The position numbers and the translations under genes were made by a program. This document shows, one piece after another, positions 31,600-43,838 of a stretch of 64,000 nt of DNA. The DNA is taken from positions 12,555,343-12,619,342 of the forward strand of contig CM042090.1 in NCBI GenBank assembly GCA_023512835.1, in the 5' to 3' direction. Source of the DNA: Taxillus chinensis (taxonomy: Eukaryota; Streptophyta; Magnoliopsida; Santalales; Loranthaceae). The notes under the pieces are model-generated. The model was not told the origin of the DNA. It searched no databases and worked only from the letters and a program-made list of their open reading frames with translations. Numbering within the stretch: position 1 is the stretch's first letter; each line of letters begins with the position of its first letter.

Positions 31600-33000
31600 T
31601 TCTGTAACTTTCAAGATTTTTGGTATCCTCAAGAGTATAGACAACATTATTGCCATCTAGCCAGTATGGAATGCCCTATGAAGTTTTTGATAAAGCAAGA
31701 AAATAAAGACAAATAAAAGTCCCGTATTTAAGACCATTAGGTTGTTGAGGGATAAGAATCGGAGAAACACGGCTCACCTCAAGTTTAAGTGTAGGCTTTC
31801 TCCCACGACGATTTGGAGCATAGAAATTTATGACTTAAAAGGTGCCATAGAGTAGTTGAATGATTCTTTGAACTTTTATAATATCCCAATCAGCTACATG
31901 ATAGGAATTATAAACACAAATGGCTTTCATAATATCCCAATGTGAAGGAACATTATAAGAAATAATGATATAATCCTTTGTATTTCAAGGAATGGAATAC
32001 TCTCTCTGACTAGTGATAAAAGTGCCAAAATACGCAACTCATGGGAGTTGAGACTCTGTGATCAGATACTTCTTCGAAGCTGCATAGATTGTAGGATTTA
32101 ATAAACACAGTCTGCAAAGCAGCACTGCAATTATTCATGTCGACATCTTCCATAGCGGCATCCATAATAATAATTCTTTAAGATCAGTAGATGTGAATTC
32201 AATTCTAACACCAGTTTTTCGAGGTCTGGTACTATTAGAGTTAATATACACCATATCTCCTGCAAACGTCGACGAGCAGAAAGAGAGGTATTATTGTCAA
32301 GTGATTCTTGCTTAACTTCTTTCAAACTATAGGAAGAAGCGTCAGTCTTTTGCTTCTTCTGAGAGGTTCGGGACACTAGCTCGTCATCATCCAAGTCTAT
32401 GAGCACAACCTGTCTCTTGTGACCTCGGGCAGTGGGATGCTGCATGCTCGGTGGAAGTGGGAATAGGTTTGGGTTTGACAGGTGGATCCAAAGGTGAGGT
32501 TCACACTCCTGGGAAATGGGAGCAGCAATAAGCTATGTAGGAACATGCTGAGTAGAAGCATTAGAGTTCTTCAATTCTTCAAACGATATGTTGTAAAAAT
32601 TGCTGCATCTCCAACACCTCTGACAGCTAATATTCTGTTCAAACTGAAGTAATTTAATTTTGTCAATAAGGACTTCAGTTAAGCCATCAACCTTATGATC
32701 CGTCCTACTAAAGGAAGTTGCAAAAGTAAGTTTAACAATTTCTATGCTCTCTTCAATTTTAACCATTTTGGAAACTGTCATGGTCATATCTACAGAGATT
32801 TTTCCGCTATCATCCTTGAGTAATTGCAACCTTTCCTCGAGATGTTGTAAGGTTCCACTAGATTGTCCTATTTACTATCTGCAATAGAAATATCTTCTTT
32901 AACTACTAAACGCATACTGACAAAAGCTTCTTATTGTGAATTTTTTCTTCCAGTAGTTTAGACATCACGATATCAGAGAAGTAAGTTCCTCGTGTTTCTC
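31600..33000 (-). pseudogene. Unrecognised decayed coding stretch
   Basis: The minus strand reads like broken protein over about 1.3 kb. Open stretches are 32829-32533 (helical and charged, with VSKMVKIEESIEIVKLTF and a Cys pair QRCWRC), 32445-32131 (acidic: VVLIDLDDDELVSR, QKKQKTDA, SARRRLQEIW), and, after stops, DYIIISYNVPSHWDIMKAI and RVSPILIPQQPNGLKYGTF near 31740-31990. Composition and the run of in-order fragments suggest a real but decayed gene or transposable-element protein. I cannot assign a family. Confidence 0.4.
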
Positions 33001-35926
33001 TCTAACTGTGAAGATCGTTAATAAGTTCTACTTAAATATGTGCACTGAAGCACAAATCCACACACTCCACAAATCCACAAATCCACACACTCCATCTCTC
33101 TCCCGGACACACATCCATCCACAGTCCACACAAACATCTCATCTTTTCTCTTCGCTCTCGAACCGTCTGGGTCGGCATGAGGTGTCCTCGCTCGCGCACA
33201 GGGGTGCACGCCGCGGTCTCAATCAGCGGCTTTGGGTGATGATTCGGCGTCTTCCGGCGTCTCTGGGCTCGCATCTGGCTAGCTACACACGACACGAGGT
33301 CGTTAAATTAAAAGCAGCTGGGTTCTTCTATTGCACCGACAACAAGATACTTTAGTGGACAAGTGTTACCGCCCCTTTAAGGATGATCTACTAAATTAGT
33401 AAATCATTAAATACTGCAGTTTCTCTTCCAATATGCCCAAATATGTAACATATGCAAAAGCTGTGGTTACATATATACAAAGCTGGCGTTCTCCTGTTTT
33501 TTTTTTTTGCTTTCATTCTATCCCCTGGTATTGTTTGTTGCTGGTTTTGTTTTGTGTATGCAGGTGCCTTGGCTTGGGAAGCCTTCTTTATGTCCTCCCA
33601 TCGTGGTGGTTCATCCAGGCCATTCTCTTTGGTTCCTGGGTGGTCTTTATTTTCTCTGTATGGCTGGCTGGATTTTCCTTCTACTCTCTTGTGATTTCTA
33701 TTATTATTATTTGTAAGCCTTCATGGGAGGCTATATTTATTGTGTAATTTTATTTTTCATTCTTGTTTGTTTTCTCTTTCCCCCTAGCCAAGCTTCTCTC
33801 TAGAACTTCTTTTCAGGTCATCAGGTGGCTTTTTTACAAAGGTCTCAGAGGGACTTTGCTGGTTTTCTTTTGGCACGGACATATTTTTTGTAATATTTTT
33901 ATTTTCTGTTGAATAAAATCTAATTTTCCTCTAAGATGTATATTTAAAAATATCAAAAGAAACAAGTCATATATAAAATTAAAAATTGAAAAAACAAAAT
34001 AAATATATATACATATAATTTTTTAAAAAAACTTTTTAAATAAAAAACACGATGCTTTTAAAAGCATTAAATTTTTTTAATAGGTAGGTAAATGATGTTT
34101 TTAAAGGCTCCTCGTAGACATAAGACAATGCTTTTTAAATGTGTCTTTTATCGTTTTTTGTTGTAGTTGACATTTTCAACTAGAACTTCTTTTCTCTCTC
34201 CTTGTAGTCCATATTTTGTTAATTATGTAATTAATTTTAATTTATTTTGAATCCATCATCAATTAGAATTTTGATTTTTGCATGTGTTCATACCTTATTA
34301 TTTTGATGTATAAAATTTTAAAATATATAAAATCATATCAATTGGACCTTTTATGCACAATATTACATGAGTCATATTTAAATTAAAATCCAATAATCTC
34401 CCAATTTACAATTGGACTATATGTGTGACTTTAGTTTACAATTGCTAAATTGACCAATTTGCTTGGCCTTGGTCAGTTGGGCATTTCCTTCCTTTTTATT
34501 TGGGACGACTTGTAATTTCACTAATATTAAACAAAAAAAACGTGAAAACACGTAAAAGACACTATGAATATAAGAAATACTAAAGAACACACTAGCAAGA
34601 GAATCTAAACACAAATAAGGCTGTATAAATTATGCTTATCATTACAACAAAGAAAATAGAAAAAAGAAAACGGAGAAAAGCATATTAAACGACGTTGCGA
34701 AGCATGACGAGAAGGAAAGGACCCAAAACTGGGTCAAAGCGCTGAGATGCGCACGCCAAGTTGCCAACGAGCCAAGGACCCATGGCTCAATGAATAATGT
34801 TGCAAGAAAGAAAGTGGTCGAACCACGCGTGATGATGACAGAACCGTCCATCAACGAGGCCCTCGCATGCATGGTCACGGAATGCTCCTTCGATTCATTT
34901 ACAATTTGTTTCATACGTTGGATAAATTTTGACTCGAATTGATATTTCATAATTTCGTCGAAACCCCCCCACTGCATTAATGCCTGCGAATGCAGTTGAT
35001 GAGATTAGTGGGAGGTGGGGTGTGAGTGTGACCCACTGGTTCTGACCTTATTTATGTAGTAAAGTCTCTCTCTTTTTTCTTTTTTTTTATAAACCTGGCG
35101 TGGCGTTGTTGAAGGTTTGTCTCGCAGGAACGATAGCATGTCTCGCCTTTAAGTCACCATCCAAATCAAAGTATAAGCGGGTTCACCATCTAAATCAAGT
35201 ATAATCTAAAGAGAGTCATCAGTCACCTATCGGATTCGGAGCCTTAGACACGAGCAGGTAGGAATGGGCGGGTCAAGTCGGAGGACCCAGCAGCTCTCCA
35301 TCGAGATACGCAAATGGTCCATACACTGACGGTCGAGAGATCACGAGACTCACACACAGTCACACTTTCACAAGTCACAACCCACGCTCCACTAACAATC
35401 AACACCTTCTTTTTCCTTTTTTCACCCCTTTTTTATACCCAACCAAACGAAGGATACTACTCCCTATGTTTTCAAATTAATAATAGAACACGCCACACGA
35501 AAGTTAAGTCATACCTCCTTCACCTTGTGCCAAGACCTGACAGTGGTGGTACACACCACAGAGGACAAACACCGAATAACTGATAAATTGAAGGGACTAG
35601 AAATACAATTTTGTACCTTTGGGGGTGAGGCAGGCACTTTACTTAAATGTATCATGGGAATGGACCCGGACAGACAGACAGGGAGGGGAAAAGGCAAAAA
35701 CAGGCCATCGATAAAATAATATTTTATTGTATTACTTTTGAAAAGAAAGAGACAAACAAGTGGGAGCCGGACGGAAGTCTCCATAATTTATTAATAAGCT
35801 CCCTCGTTTCTTGCCCCCGATGCATGCTAATTTAATTTATTGGTCTCACAAGCTCCCCACCCAAAGGCTCAACCAAGCAGCGAGCTTAGCTTTGCTACTT
35901 GCTAGTTGCTACCTCCACCCTCCAGC
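33001..35926. other. Region upstream of the LHT8-like gene, no gene recognised
   Basis: Mostly AT-rich, with a GC-richer patch at 33170-33300. Frames such as 33433-33747 and 34642-34977 are hydrophobic, T-rich and without domain support. The last few hundred bases should include the promoter and 5' leader of the LHT8-like gene, but I see no clear TATA box. Confidence 0.4.
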
Positions 35927-36317
35927 ATGGACGAGAGGCCGGAGACGGAGCTGATATCGATACCGGCAACCCCGCGGGCGTCGACGCCGGAGATACAGAC
36001 GCCGGCGTCGGGCCAGCGGTCGCCGCGTCCGGCAGCGATGCGGGACGGCAAGTCATCGGCGGCGTGGACGCCCACGTCGTTCATTTCTCCGCGGTTCCTC
36101 AGCCCCATCGGGACGCCCATGAAGCGCGTGCTGGTGAACATGAAGGGCTATCTGGAGGAGGTGGGCCACCTCACCAAGCTCAACCCCCAGGACGCGTGGC
36201 TCCCCATCACTGAGTCCAGGAACGGCAACGCCCACTACGCCGCGTTTCACAACCTCAATGCCGGTATCGGATTCCAGTCCCTCGTACTCCCCGTCGCCCT
36301 CTCTTACCTCGGCTGGT

Positions 36318-36363
<46 letters not shown>

Positions 36364-38917
36364 ACCTCTTTTTCTTTAATTCCTACTTCCCACGACGTAC
36401 GTTGTTGTCGCCATCTGTTTGGTTCTTACGAAAATGGGAAGATGCCTGAAAAGGAAACGCCCGACGTTTCTGATACCACTTATTTTCAAATCCAGACATG
36501 TCGTTTTCATTTTTCATTTTTTTCCCTATTTAAGTTACACTCTCGATTACCAAATTCATCCCATTCATTGGATTACACTGCGTGTAAAATTGTAAAATAT
36601 ATGTCTGAAAACAGGTTGAAAACACCGAATTGATATGTTTTTCATGTTCGCGTGTTTGAGTGCAGTTTACACAGTAAATGAAGATGAAAACAAATGCTAA
36701 ACAAGATTTCCATCGTCAGGGCCCACCACTCTTTGTTTTCAAATATAGAAAGCACTTTTTGAACACAACTACCAAACATGTCTGCTTCTTCGGTTTTCGT
36801 GGTATTAAGATGAATTTAAAATTTACTGTTTATCATGAACGACTGTGATTAGTCCAACAGCAAAATTTTCTGTTACCCAAAAAAAAAAGTGGTTTAGAGT
36901 GGAGTGTGTATAAGGTCTACCTTGATGCGAAAATTATTGAGTTATCTTATAATTATAATGTGGAATTAGCCTATAAAATTAGTCTCCATATTATTATATG
37001 CGATGTTCGGTGCTCTCCCAGCAAATTCTATATACACATATCGTATATGCAATGTACCACATGACTTGGAGGTTGTTCCGTGATTCTATTTGTAGCATGA
37101 TGAGCTGTTTAATAATTTCATTGTTTTTTTTTACTGAGAAACAACACATGGGCAAAGTTCCCAATCTCGTGCCTTTATCATGGGATAATGTTTTTTCTTT
37201 CAATTGGCGGATGGTGCCTTCATTCCTTTTAATACTACTTTTGGGGTTGCAACGAATTGTGTAGAATTTTTATTTCCACACTACTAAATGCACAAAAACT
37301 TTATTGAATTGGTCAGATATGGTGCAAAATCTTGATTGAGTTGTGTTAATGTATCTGTTCATATTTGCGAATTCTTGTCATACACTCCATTCACTGCAGG
37401 AGTTGGGGAATACTTGCTCTAATCATAGCCTATATTTGGCAACTCTATACTTTATGGGTTCTAGTTCAGCTGCATGAAGCAGTCCCTGGGAAGCGGTACA
37501 ACCGATATGTGGAGCTCGCCCAAGCTGCATTTGGTGAGAACACAGCATTCTCACATTCATCAATAGCTTCTATTACTCTCAACACAGTGCGTGCTCCTAT
37601 TGTGGCTGCCAGTGATGGTGCATTTACCGTATTATATTTCCCTCTGCAGGGGAAAGATTGGGGTTGTGGCTTGCTCTCTTCCCAACTATTTACTTGTCAG
37701 CAGGTACTGCAACTGCTTTAATTCTTGTCGGGGGTGAGACTATGAAGCTCTTCTTTCAGATAGTCTGCGGGCCACATTGTTCGTCCAATCCTCTAACTAC
37801 AGTGGAGTGGTACCTGGTGTTTACTTCACTATGCATTGTTCTCTCCCAGCTCCCAAATCTCAACTCAATTGCAGGCCTTTCCCTTGTGGGGGCAGTGACG
37901 GCCATTACTTACTCCACCATGGTTTGGGTCCTCTCTGTGAGCCGAAGCAGGCCACCCTCCATATCCTACCAGCCCATTCCGTCCACTACTTTCTTCGGTT
38001 CTATCTTTTCAGTCCTAAATGCTCTTGGAATTATAGCTTTTGCTTTCAGAGGCCATAACCTGGTTCTGGAGATTCAGGCATGTATTCTACGGTTCTACAT
38101 TATGAACAAAATCATATGTTCAAGCCTTCTGCATTAGAAAAATTATATAATATCCAATTTTCTTTAAAATTAATTCATGGTTTTATGCATTTAATTTCAG
38201 GCAACGATGCCATCAACATTTAAGCATCCAGCTCATGTGCCCATGTGGAGGGGAGCCAAGGTGGCGTATTTCTTCATAGCCATGTGTCTGTTCCCAGTTG
38301 CCATTGGAGGCTTTTGGGCTTATGGAAATCTTGTGAGTGACCAAGCTCATGTCATTTTATTTATTCATTTATTTATAAAATAAAGTGGTATTCCGGTAAA
38401 ATAAAACAATTTCTTTTACAATTGAATGCAGATGCCTTCCTCGGGGATGCTAAATGCCCTTTACGGATTCCATATCCATGACATTTCCAGGGGACTTCTA
38501 GCCATGACATTTCTACTAGTTGTCTTCAACTGTCTTAGTAGTTTCCAGATATACTCGATGCCTGTTTTTGACAGTTTTGAAGCAAGCTACACAGGCCGCA
38601 ATAACCGCCCATGCCCGATCTGGGTTCGGTCCGGCTTCCGAGTATTCTGTGGATTTGTGTCCCTCCTCATTGGTGTGGCACTTCCTTTCCTATCTAGCCT
38701 TGCCGGTCTGCTGGGAGGGCTCACTCTTCCTGTCACATTCGCGTACCCTTGCTTCATGTGGGTTCTCATAAAGAAGCCTGCAAAGTCCAGCTTCAACTGG
38801 TACTTCAATTGGGGGTTGGGGTGGCTGGGTATTGCCTTCAGCCTAGCCTTTTCCATTGGAGGTGTTTGGAGTATTGTGAACAACGGGCTCAAACTCAAGT
38901 TCTTCAAGCCTAGCTGA
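35927..38917 (+). CDS. LHT8/AATL1-like amino acid transporter
   Basis: Five exons: 35927-36315, 37400-37533, 37650-38077, 38201-38332 and 38432-38917, giving 522 residues. The product matches Arabidopsis LHT-type permease AATL1/LHT8 (AAAP family, Aa_trans domain), a plasma-membrane proton-coupled amino acid transporter. A hydrophilic, Pro/Ser-rich N-terminus (MDERPETELISIPATPRAST) precedes conserved blocks: ITESRNGNAHYAAFHNLNAG, LHEAVPGKRYNRYVELAQ, GLWLALFPTIYLSAGTATAL, EWYLVFTSLCIVLSQLPNLN, FAFRGHNLVLEIQ, KHPAHVPMWRGA, FWAYGN and AYPCFMWVLIKKP. About ten or eleven membrane spans are visible. Introns 1, 2 and 4 are GT-AG. Intron 3 appears to start with GC (CAG|GCATGT). The frame is intact throughout, in contrast to its two left neighbours. 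The in-frame Met at 35906 is possible, but family members start at MDERP. Confidence 0.93.
36320..36359. repeat. (CT)n microsatellite at the intron 1 donor
   Basis: About 20 CT units start a few bases after the GT donor of the first LHT8-like intron, giving a pyrimidine tract in an unusual place. Confidence 0.9.
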
Positions 38918-39631
38918 GAATTGAGATCATCGTCACCAACGTTTTCGGCAAAATTTTATCCCATCTGCAGCTTGCATTTGTTACTTTGGGCACATGGGTT
39001 AAATTATTATGGTGAGTTAATTTGAAATTTTAAGTGCTGCAATTTCCTTTTCAAGGAACTTGCTTCAGCTTTACCAGCGATTATTGTATTTGTGGGATCA
39101 CTAGTTCATTTTTTTCTTACTGGACATTGTCTTTTTGGCCATTTTCCTGCATTTATGTTGTATTTCTGAAACCATACAACCTACACTTTCTGTTTATATC
39201 CGGTTTGATTGTACTAGTGCTCCGATTTACACTTGTTTAACAAGCAGGCATGAGATCAAATAGTAATAATAAGGTATGACTATGATTATATTGTAGTGGG
39301 TTGTTGCTGGATATAATTTCTATTTCAATTGGTAGGTACAATTTCATTATAATCTTATATTGAGTAATGATAAAATTTTGAATGCTTGATTTATTTATTG
39401 TCAATGAATATCTAATATTGTCAGGCATGTTAGCCTTAGCCTTAAAAAAGATAAATTATAAGAATATTTTCATTCAGTTAAAAATTTAAACTAAAGTAAT
39501 ATTTAATTTGTTAATGATGCTAATGATGTTAAAGCATTTTGGCTAATGATACTCTAATATTATTTTATTTATTTTTTTCCTAAATTGTCATTTTATTCAA
39601 TATATTCTTTTTCTAAAATATCTAACTAGTG

Positions 39632-39835
39632 CTGTGGCGGTGGCGGGTGCCGTCGCGCGAGGGGTAGAGTGTGGGGACACGATGGGAGAGGGGGATGTTG
39701 GGGGATTGGGGAGAGGGAGACACAGGGGGATCGGGGAAGGGGGAGACATAGGGGGAGACGTGGGGAGGAGAGAGGGGGGGACGCACGGGGCGGTGTGGCC
39801 GTTGGGAGAGGGGGGAAGCGTTAGATGAGAGAGCT
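39632..39835. repeat. G-run-rich purine block in AT-rich DNA
   Basis: About 200 bp dense in GGGG and GGGGG runs separated by GA, ACA or AT spacers, set sharply within AT-rich flanks. The open frame across it is Gly/Arg repetitive and not protein-like. The spacing of G-runs fits G-quadruplex-forming sequence. Confidence 0.7.
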
Positions 39836-40734
39836 GCGTTGAGGGCTAAACTTGTTTGATTTGCTGAGCTGATATCAATGCCAAAGCAAAAACTAAAGTT
39901 ATATTTAATTTTTTTTACTAACAGTTTATCTGATGCATTAGAGTTGATATTTAATTAAATATTATTATTACTATTGTTTTTGCTAGTAGATTGAAAATGC
40001 TCTAATAGTATTAAAAGAAAAATATTTGATGAAAGACATTACATCAACACTGAGATGAATCATTGAAATTCAAGCACATAGCTCAAAATGAGCTTTGCAT
40101 GTGATGGAGAGCCATGCACGTGGTGAATATCATGTGCAATCCGAAAGGGTGCTAGTATGGTGCAATGTTGGTATGTCTATAGACACATTATATGAAGAAT
40201 TTATTCTATATATTTTTGAATGGACTTTGGTTTATTGGAACAAATCTTTTATCGCATAACACTAAAAGGATGAAGAAATTGGTGGATCAATAAGAAGGTG
40301 ACTCATTTAGTTTAATGTTGTCATGTTATCAGACAACCACGACAATTTCCCATGTTATTGGAATCAATAAGAGGGTAACTCATTCGGTTCTTTCATTGTT
40401 ATATGTTAGAGTTCGACTGTAGTTCATAGTACAAAAGTTTTATGGGACTAAACGAATTAATTAAGATAACTGTTAAATCATAGTTTTTAGGTTTTCAGAT
40501 AGTGTTGTGCAATTAATTAGCATACGTGGTAAAAAATTAGAAAATATTTAAATAATAATATTAATAATTTTGGCTTATGGTATTTGAGTCTCTATGTTAG
40601 TTGGGGGTGCATCGGGACTATGGGAGTTATAACATTTATGTGTCGCATATGCAATTTCCAAATAACCTTTTTCTTTTTTGTATTTTTCAAGGTAACTCTT
40701 TTTGTATCCGAATAAATATTTGTACCATGATCAG

Positions 40735-41178
40735 GCTCGTGGCTAACTGTCGATGATAATCTTTTTTTCTTTTCTCTCCTCTCGTGAATTGATATGTTGC
40801 ATTACGTTGTATATAAAGATTCAAACCCGATTCCAAACACTTCTTTAGATCCACATAAAAAAATTGAAAATAATTGCTCATAAAAGTTGAAACATAAAAT
40901 GCTTCTACATAAATCCTTTAAAGTTAGTCTTAATGTTGCTGTTAAAGGCAACATTCGATTGGACGGTTATGATCTTTTTTTTCCTTTTCTCTCCTTTTCC
41001 TTTGATAAATTGATATGTTGTCATGTCATCATGGTTATTCAAAGATTATCCAACCACGATTGTATTAGTATTGCTCTTTATCCACATAAAAATAATTGAA
41101 AATAATTGCCCATAAAAATTGAAACGTAAAATGCTTCTACGTAAATCCATTAAAGTTAGTCTTAACGTTGCTGCTAAA
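40735..41178. repeat. Tandem duplication of about 220 bp
   Basis: Copy 1 (about 40735-40952) and copy 2 (about 40953-41178) share, in order, a CTTTTCTCTCC tract, AATTGATATGTTG, TTATCCACATAAAA or its GATCCACATAAAA counterpart, AATTGAAAATAATTG, and AAAATGCTTCTAC followed by GTTAGTCTTAA. Identity is high in the right half. Confidence 0.75.
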
Positions 41179-42336
41179 TATATTTGCAATCCAAATATGT
41201 GTATTATTCTCATTGGATACCTCAATTGGTGTAGGATTCCTTAAGATTAATTATCGGGTAAAGTTGATAGAAGAGCATTCCTGGGAAGGGTGACTTTTAG
41301 GAATAACCATAGAACTGTGGCATGGCCTGAGGAGGCCATGGAGGTGGGTGGACTTAATAAGAAGCATATTGACATATTGGAGTATGAGACTTTAGAAAAA
41401 AAATAGTCAATATTGCTAATATTGTCTTTTCACAACTAGGGATAAAAAATCCATTGAAAAGAAAAATATGTCTACATACAAATAATATTTTCGACTAAAA
41501 AAATTAGCAATGTTTTTCATGTTCAAAATATTAGAAGGCAAAAAGACGGATGTAAAAGTTAAATAAGCATTTGTGATAATATAGTACAGTGTTATATAAT
41601 TCCTATGACTCATACTTTGTATCAAATCTACTTTTCAGTGTTTATTTCGCAAAAAATCGATAATGAAATAGTAAAATAAGTTTTTAACAGTTACAAGAAA
41701 TTAAAACGTCACATATAATTGTTTGAGTGAAAAAAAACATTCGAAGACATTTTTTTAATAAAATACTTTGACAATGATAAATGGTGAAACGTTTTTTAAT
41801 TACATCTCAATATAATTACAAATAAGTGTATATTTATATAAACACACATGCTTATAATAAATGGGTCAAAAGTATACATTTTGTATTTTAAAAGGCAGAA
41901 TTAAATACGGTAATATGAAAATGTTTTAACTTTATTATTAAATAATATTTGAGTTTGATTTTGTTGACAAAATAAAAATATTATAGAAACAATAAGATAC
42001 ATAAAATCATTTACATCATTTGTGACAGTGACGTATGCAATAGTGCGGTGTGCTTGATTATGCGGCAGCGGCGTGGCCACATTGGCAATGATGGCCGTAG
42101 TTTAAAGTTTGCCCATCGTGGTTAGAATTCCAGTGGTGTTTTCCAAACAACAAGGGAAGGGAATGGAATTTGTTTCCATTACATTGATGAAAATTGCATC
42201 TCCCTCCATGATAATTGCATTTCCCTCCATTTATTACAAGCTATATTACAAGTAAATTTAAGGTTGACGGGTGAAGAAATGTTACAAGAAATTTGATTGT
42301 TTTCAAATTTATATAACAGTAAAACCAATGGAAAGT

Positions 42337-43838
42337 TATTTAAATGAAATATTAAAATAAGTATGCTTTTTAATGCCACCCCACATTCTTGTTCAGTCAT
42401 TTTGACGGGAGTGAAAAAACATCTATTTTGGATGATAATGCAATATGATCTTTGTTATATATGTGCAGCGTCACCATTAACAATTTAACATAAACATCAT
42501 AATTCCACAATTCAATCCCATGAGCAAGAGCAACAATTACATCTAACCCTGAAAATATCAATAACAACTAACTAATAATTAACTTTCAGTTGATCATATA
42601 TATTAAGTTATATCAAATTTATGCATCAGTGAAAGTAAGATTACAGAAAAACAGATTGTAAATATATTCTTGTATGTGGAATGTGGCCATGATGGCTGGC
42701 TGGCATTCTATTTTTGAAGGAAAAGTTAAAAATGGTAAACCCAGAAAAGAAAAGGGAGAAAAGTAAGAAAAAGCCTACAAAATCTGTAAGTCTACTCTAG
42801 GCAAATCTTGTATTGTTTTATTTATTTATTTGTGTGAAGAAAGTGGGGGAAAACAAAACGGAAAGCATTTATTAAATAAAATTGACACATGTTCCTCTGT
42901 TCGGTCGGTCAATCAAATATGGAACAACAATCGATCACGACTTCGGGAATGAACTTGACTTTGGGCCAATATTGTCCTTTACCCTTTGTGAAGATGGGGG
43001 GGCGGGGTTTTTAGGGGGGGGGGATGGAGAGCAGCAACTGGTCTGGGATGGATGTCAAACCTGGGCAATCCCAGATTTGTAAAGAGCGAAGCGATGGAAG
43101 CAGCAACTGGTCTGGGATGGATTTCAAAGCTGGGCAATTTATGATGTATAAAGAGCAAAGCGATGGGGGCAGCAACTGGTCTGGGATGGATGTCAAACCT
43201 GGGCAATCCCAGATGGTTAAATCGCGAAGCGATGGAAGCAGCAACTGGTCTGGGAGATAAATAGTTAAACCTGGGCAATCCCAGATAAATAGTTCTTCGA
43301 GAGAGGTGGCGTTTTGAAAGGCCTCCATGGACAACTCTTTGAAACTATGTATCCGTAGAGTAGTTAAGGAGGGAGGCAACGGAACACTGAAGAGCTGCTC
43401 GTCATTGGGAGTCACTGAAGGGCCGTGAATGGTGAGACTGCGTACGTTGGGGGGGGAGTGAGTTTGGGTTTGGGCCACCCTGTCCCTGTTGAATGGAAAG
43501 GAGACCTGCAGGCCAACCACTAATCTGCAACTCTTCAAGAGCGGTGAGGTGGTGGAGGACGGAGGAGGTGGACAGATCCCCCAGATTCTGGCAGCCTTGT
43601 ATAGACAGACGCTTGAGACGACGGTGTATTAATCCCTCCGGCAGGGATTTCAGTTTTGGACAATCGCTTATGCGTACTGCTTCGAGGGAGGGGGAGGAGC
43701 CTGGAGAAGTAAATCCTTGGGGATTGCTGCCTACTACTAATGACTCCAGATTCTTACAGCCACTAATCCACAACTCTTTAAGCGACTCCGGTAGAGGCAT
43801 TCCATTCCCATTCGCCCCCATGGAGGATGATGATGATA
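42337..43838 (-). pseudogene. Partial tandem copy of the CNL 3' end (LRR fragment)
   Basis: This 1.5-kb segment copies 44613-46108, which is the 3' flank plus the last LRRs of the adjacent intact CNL. The coding part (43821-about 42960, minus strand) reads LPESLKELWISGCKNLESLV and SLPEGLIHRRLKRLSIQGCQ, then shifts frame near 43440-43500 and continues with DEQLFSVPLPPSLTTLRIHS. Its last LRRs are expanded by a 69-bp tandem repeat (43030-43260). It lacks the coiled coil, NB-ARC and most LRRs: the copy stops at 43838, where copia sequence begins. It cannot make a full receptor and is probably the remnant of a tandem NLR whose 5' part was lost. Confidence 0.85.
43030..43265. repeat. 69-bp tandem repeat coding for one LRR (about 3.4 copies)
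   Basis: Units start at about 43030, 43099, 43168 and 43237, each beginning CAGCAACTGGTCTGGGA. On the minus strand each unit encodes one 23-residue LRR of the type CPGLTSIPDQLLLPSLRSLQ. The intact CNL has a single equivalent (near 45520-45560). Confidence 0.9.

Larger units (their letters stand above)
38918..42336. other. Intergenic DNA between the transporter and the NLR locus
   Basis: No gene recognised. It holds a G-rich purine block (39632-39835) and a 220-bp tandem duplication (about 40735-41178), listed separately. The rest is AT-rich. Confidence 0.5.

Noticed and set aside
33433..33747. Hydrophobic frames suggesting a small membrane protein
   Set aside because: T-rich composition gives Phe/Leu/Ser-rich translation in all three frames; no family resemblance.
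37534..37649. Open reading through LHT8 intron 2 as coding
   Set aside because: Conserved protein order requires Phe-Gly-Glu-Arg across 37533/37650 with GT-AG borders. The open intron is chance.
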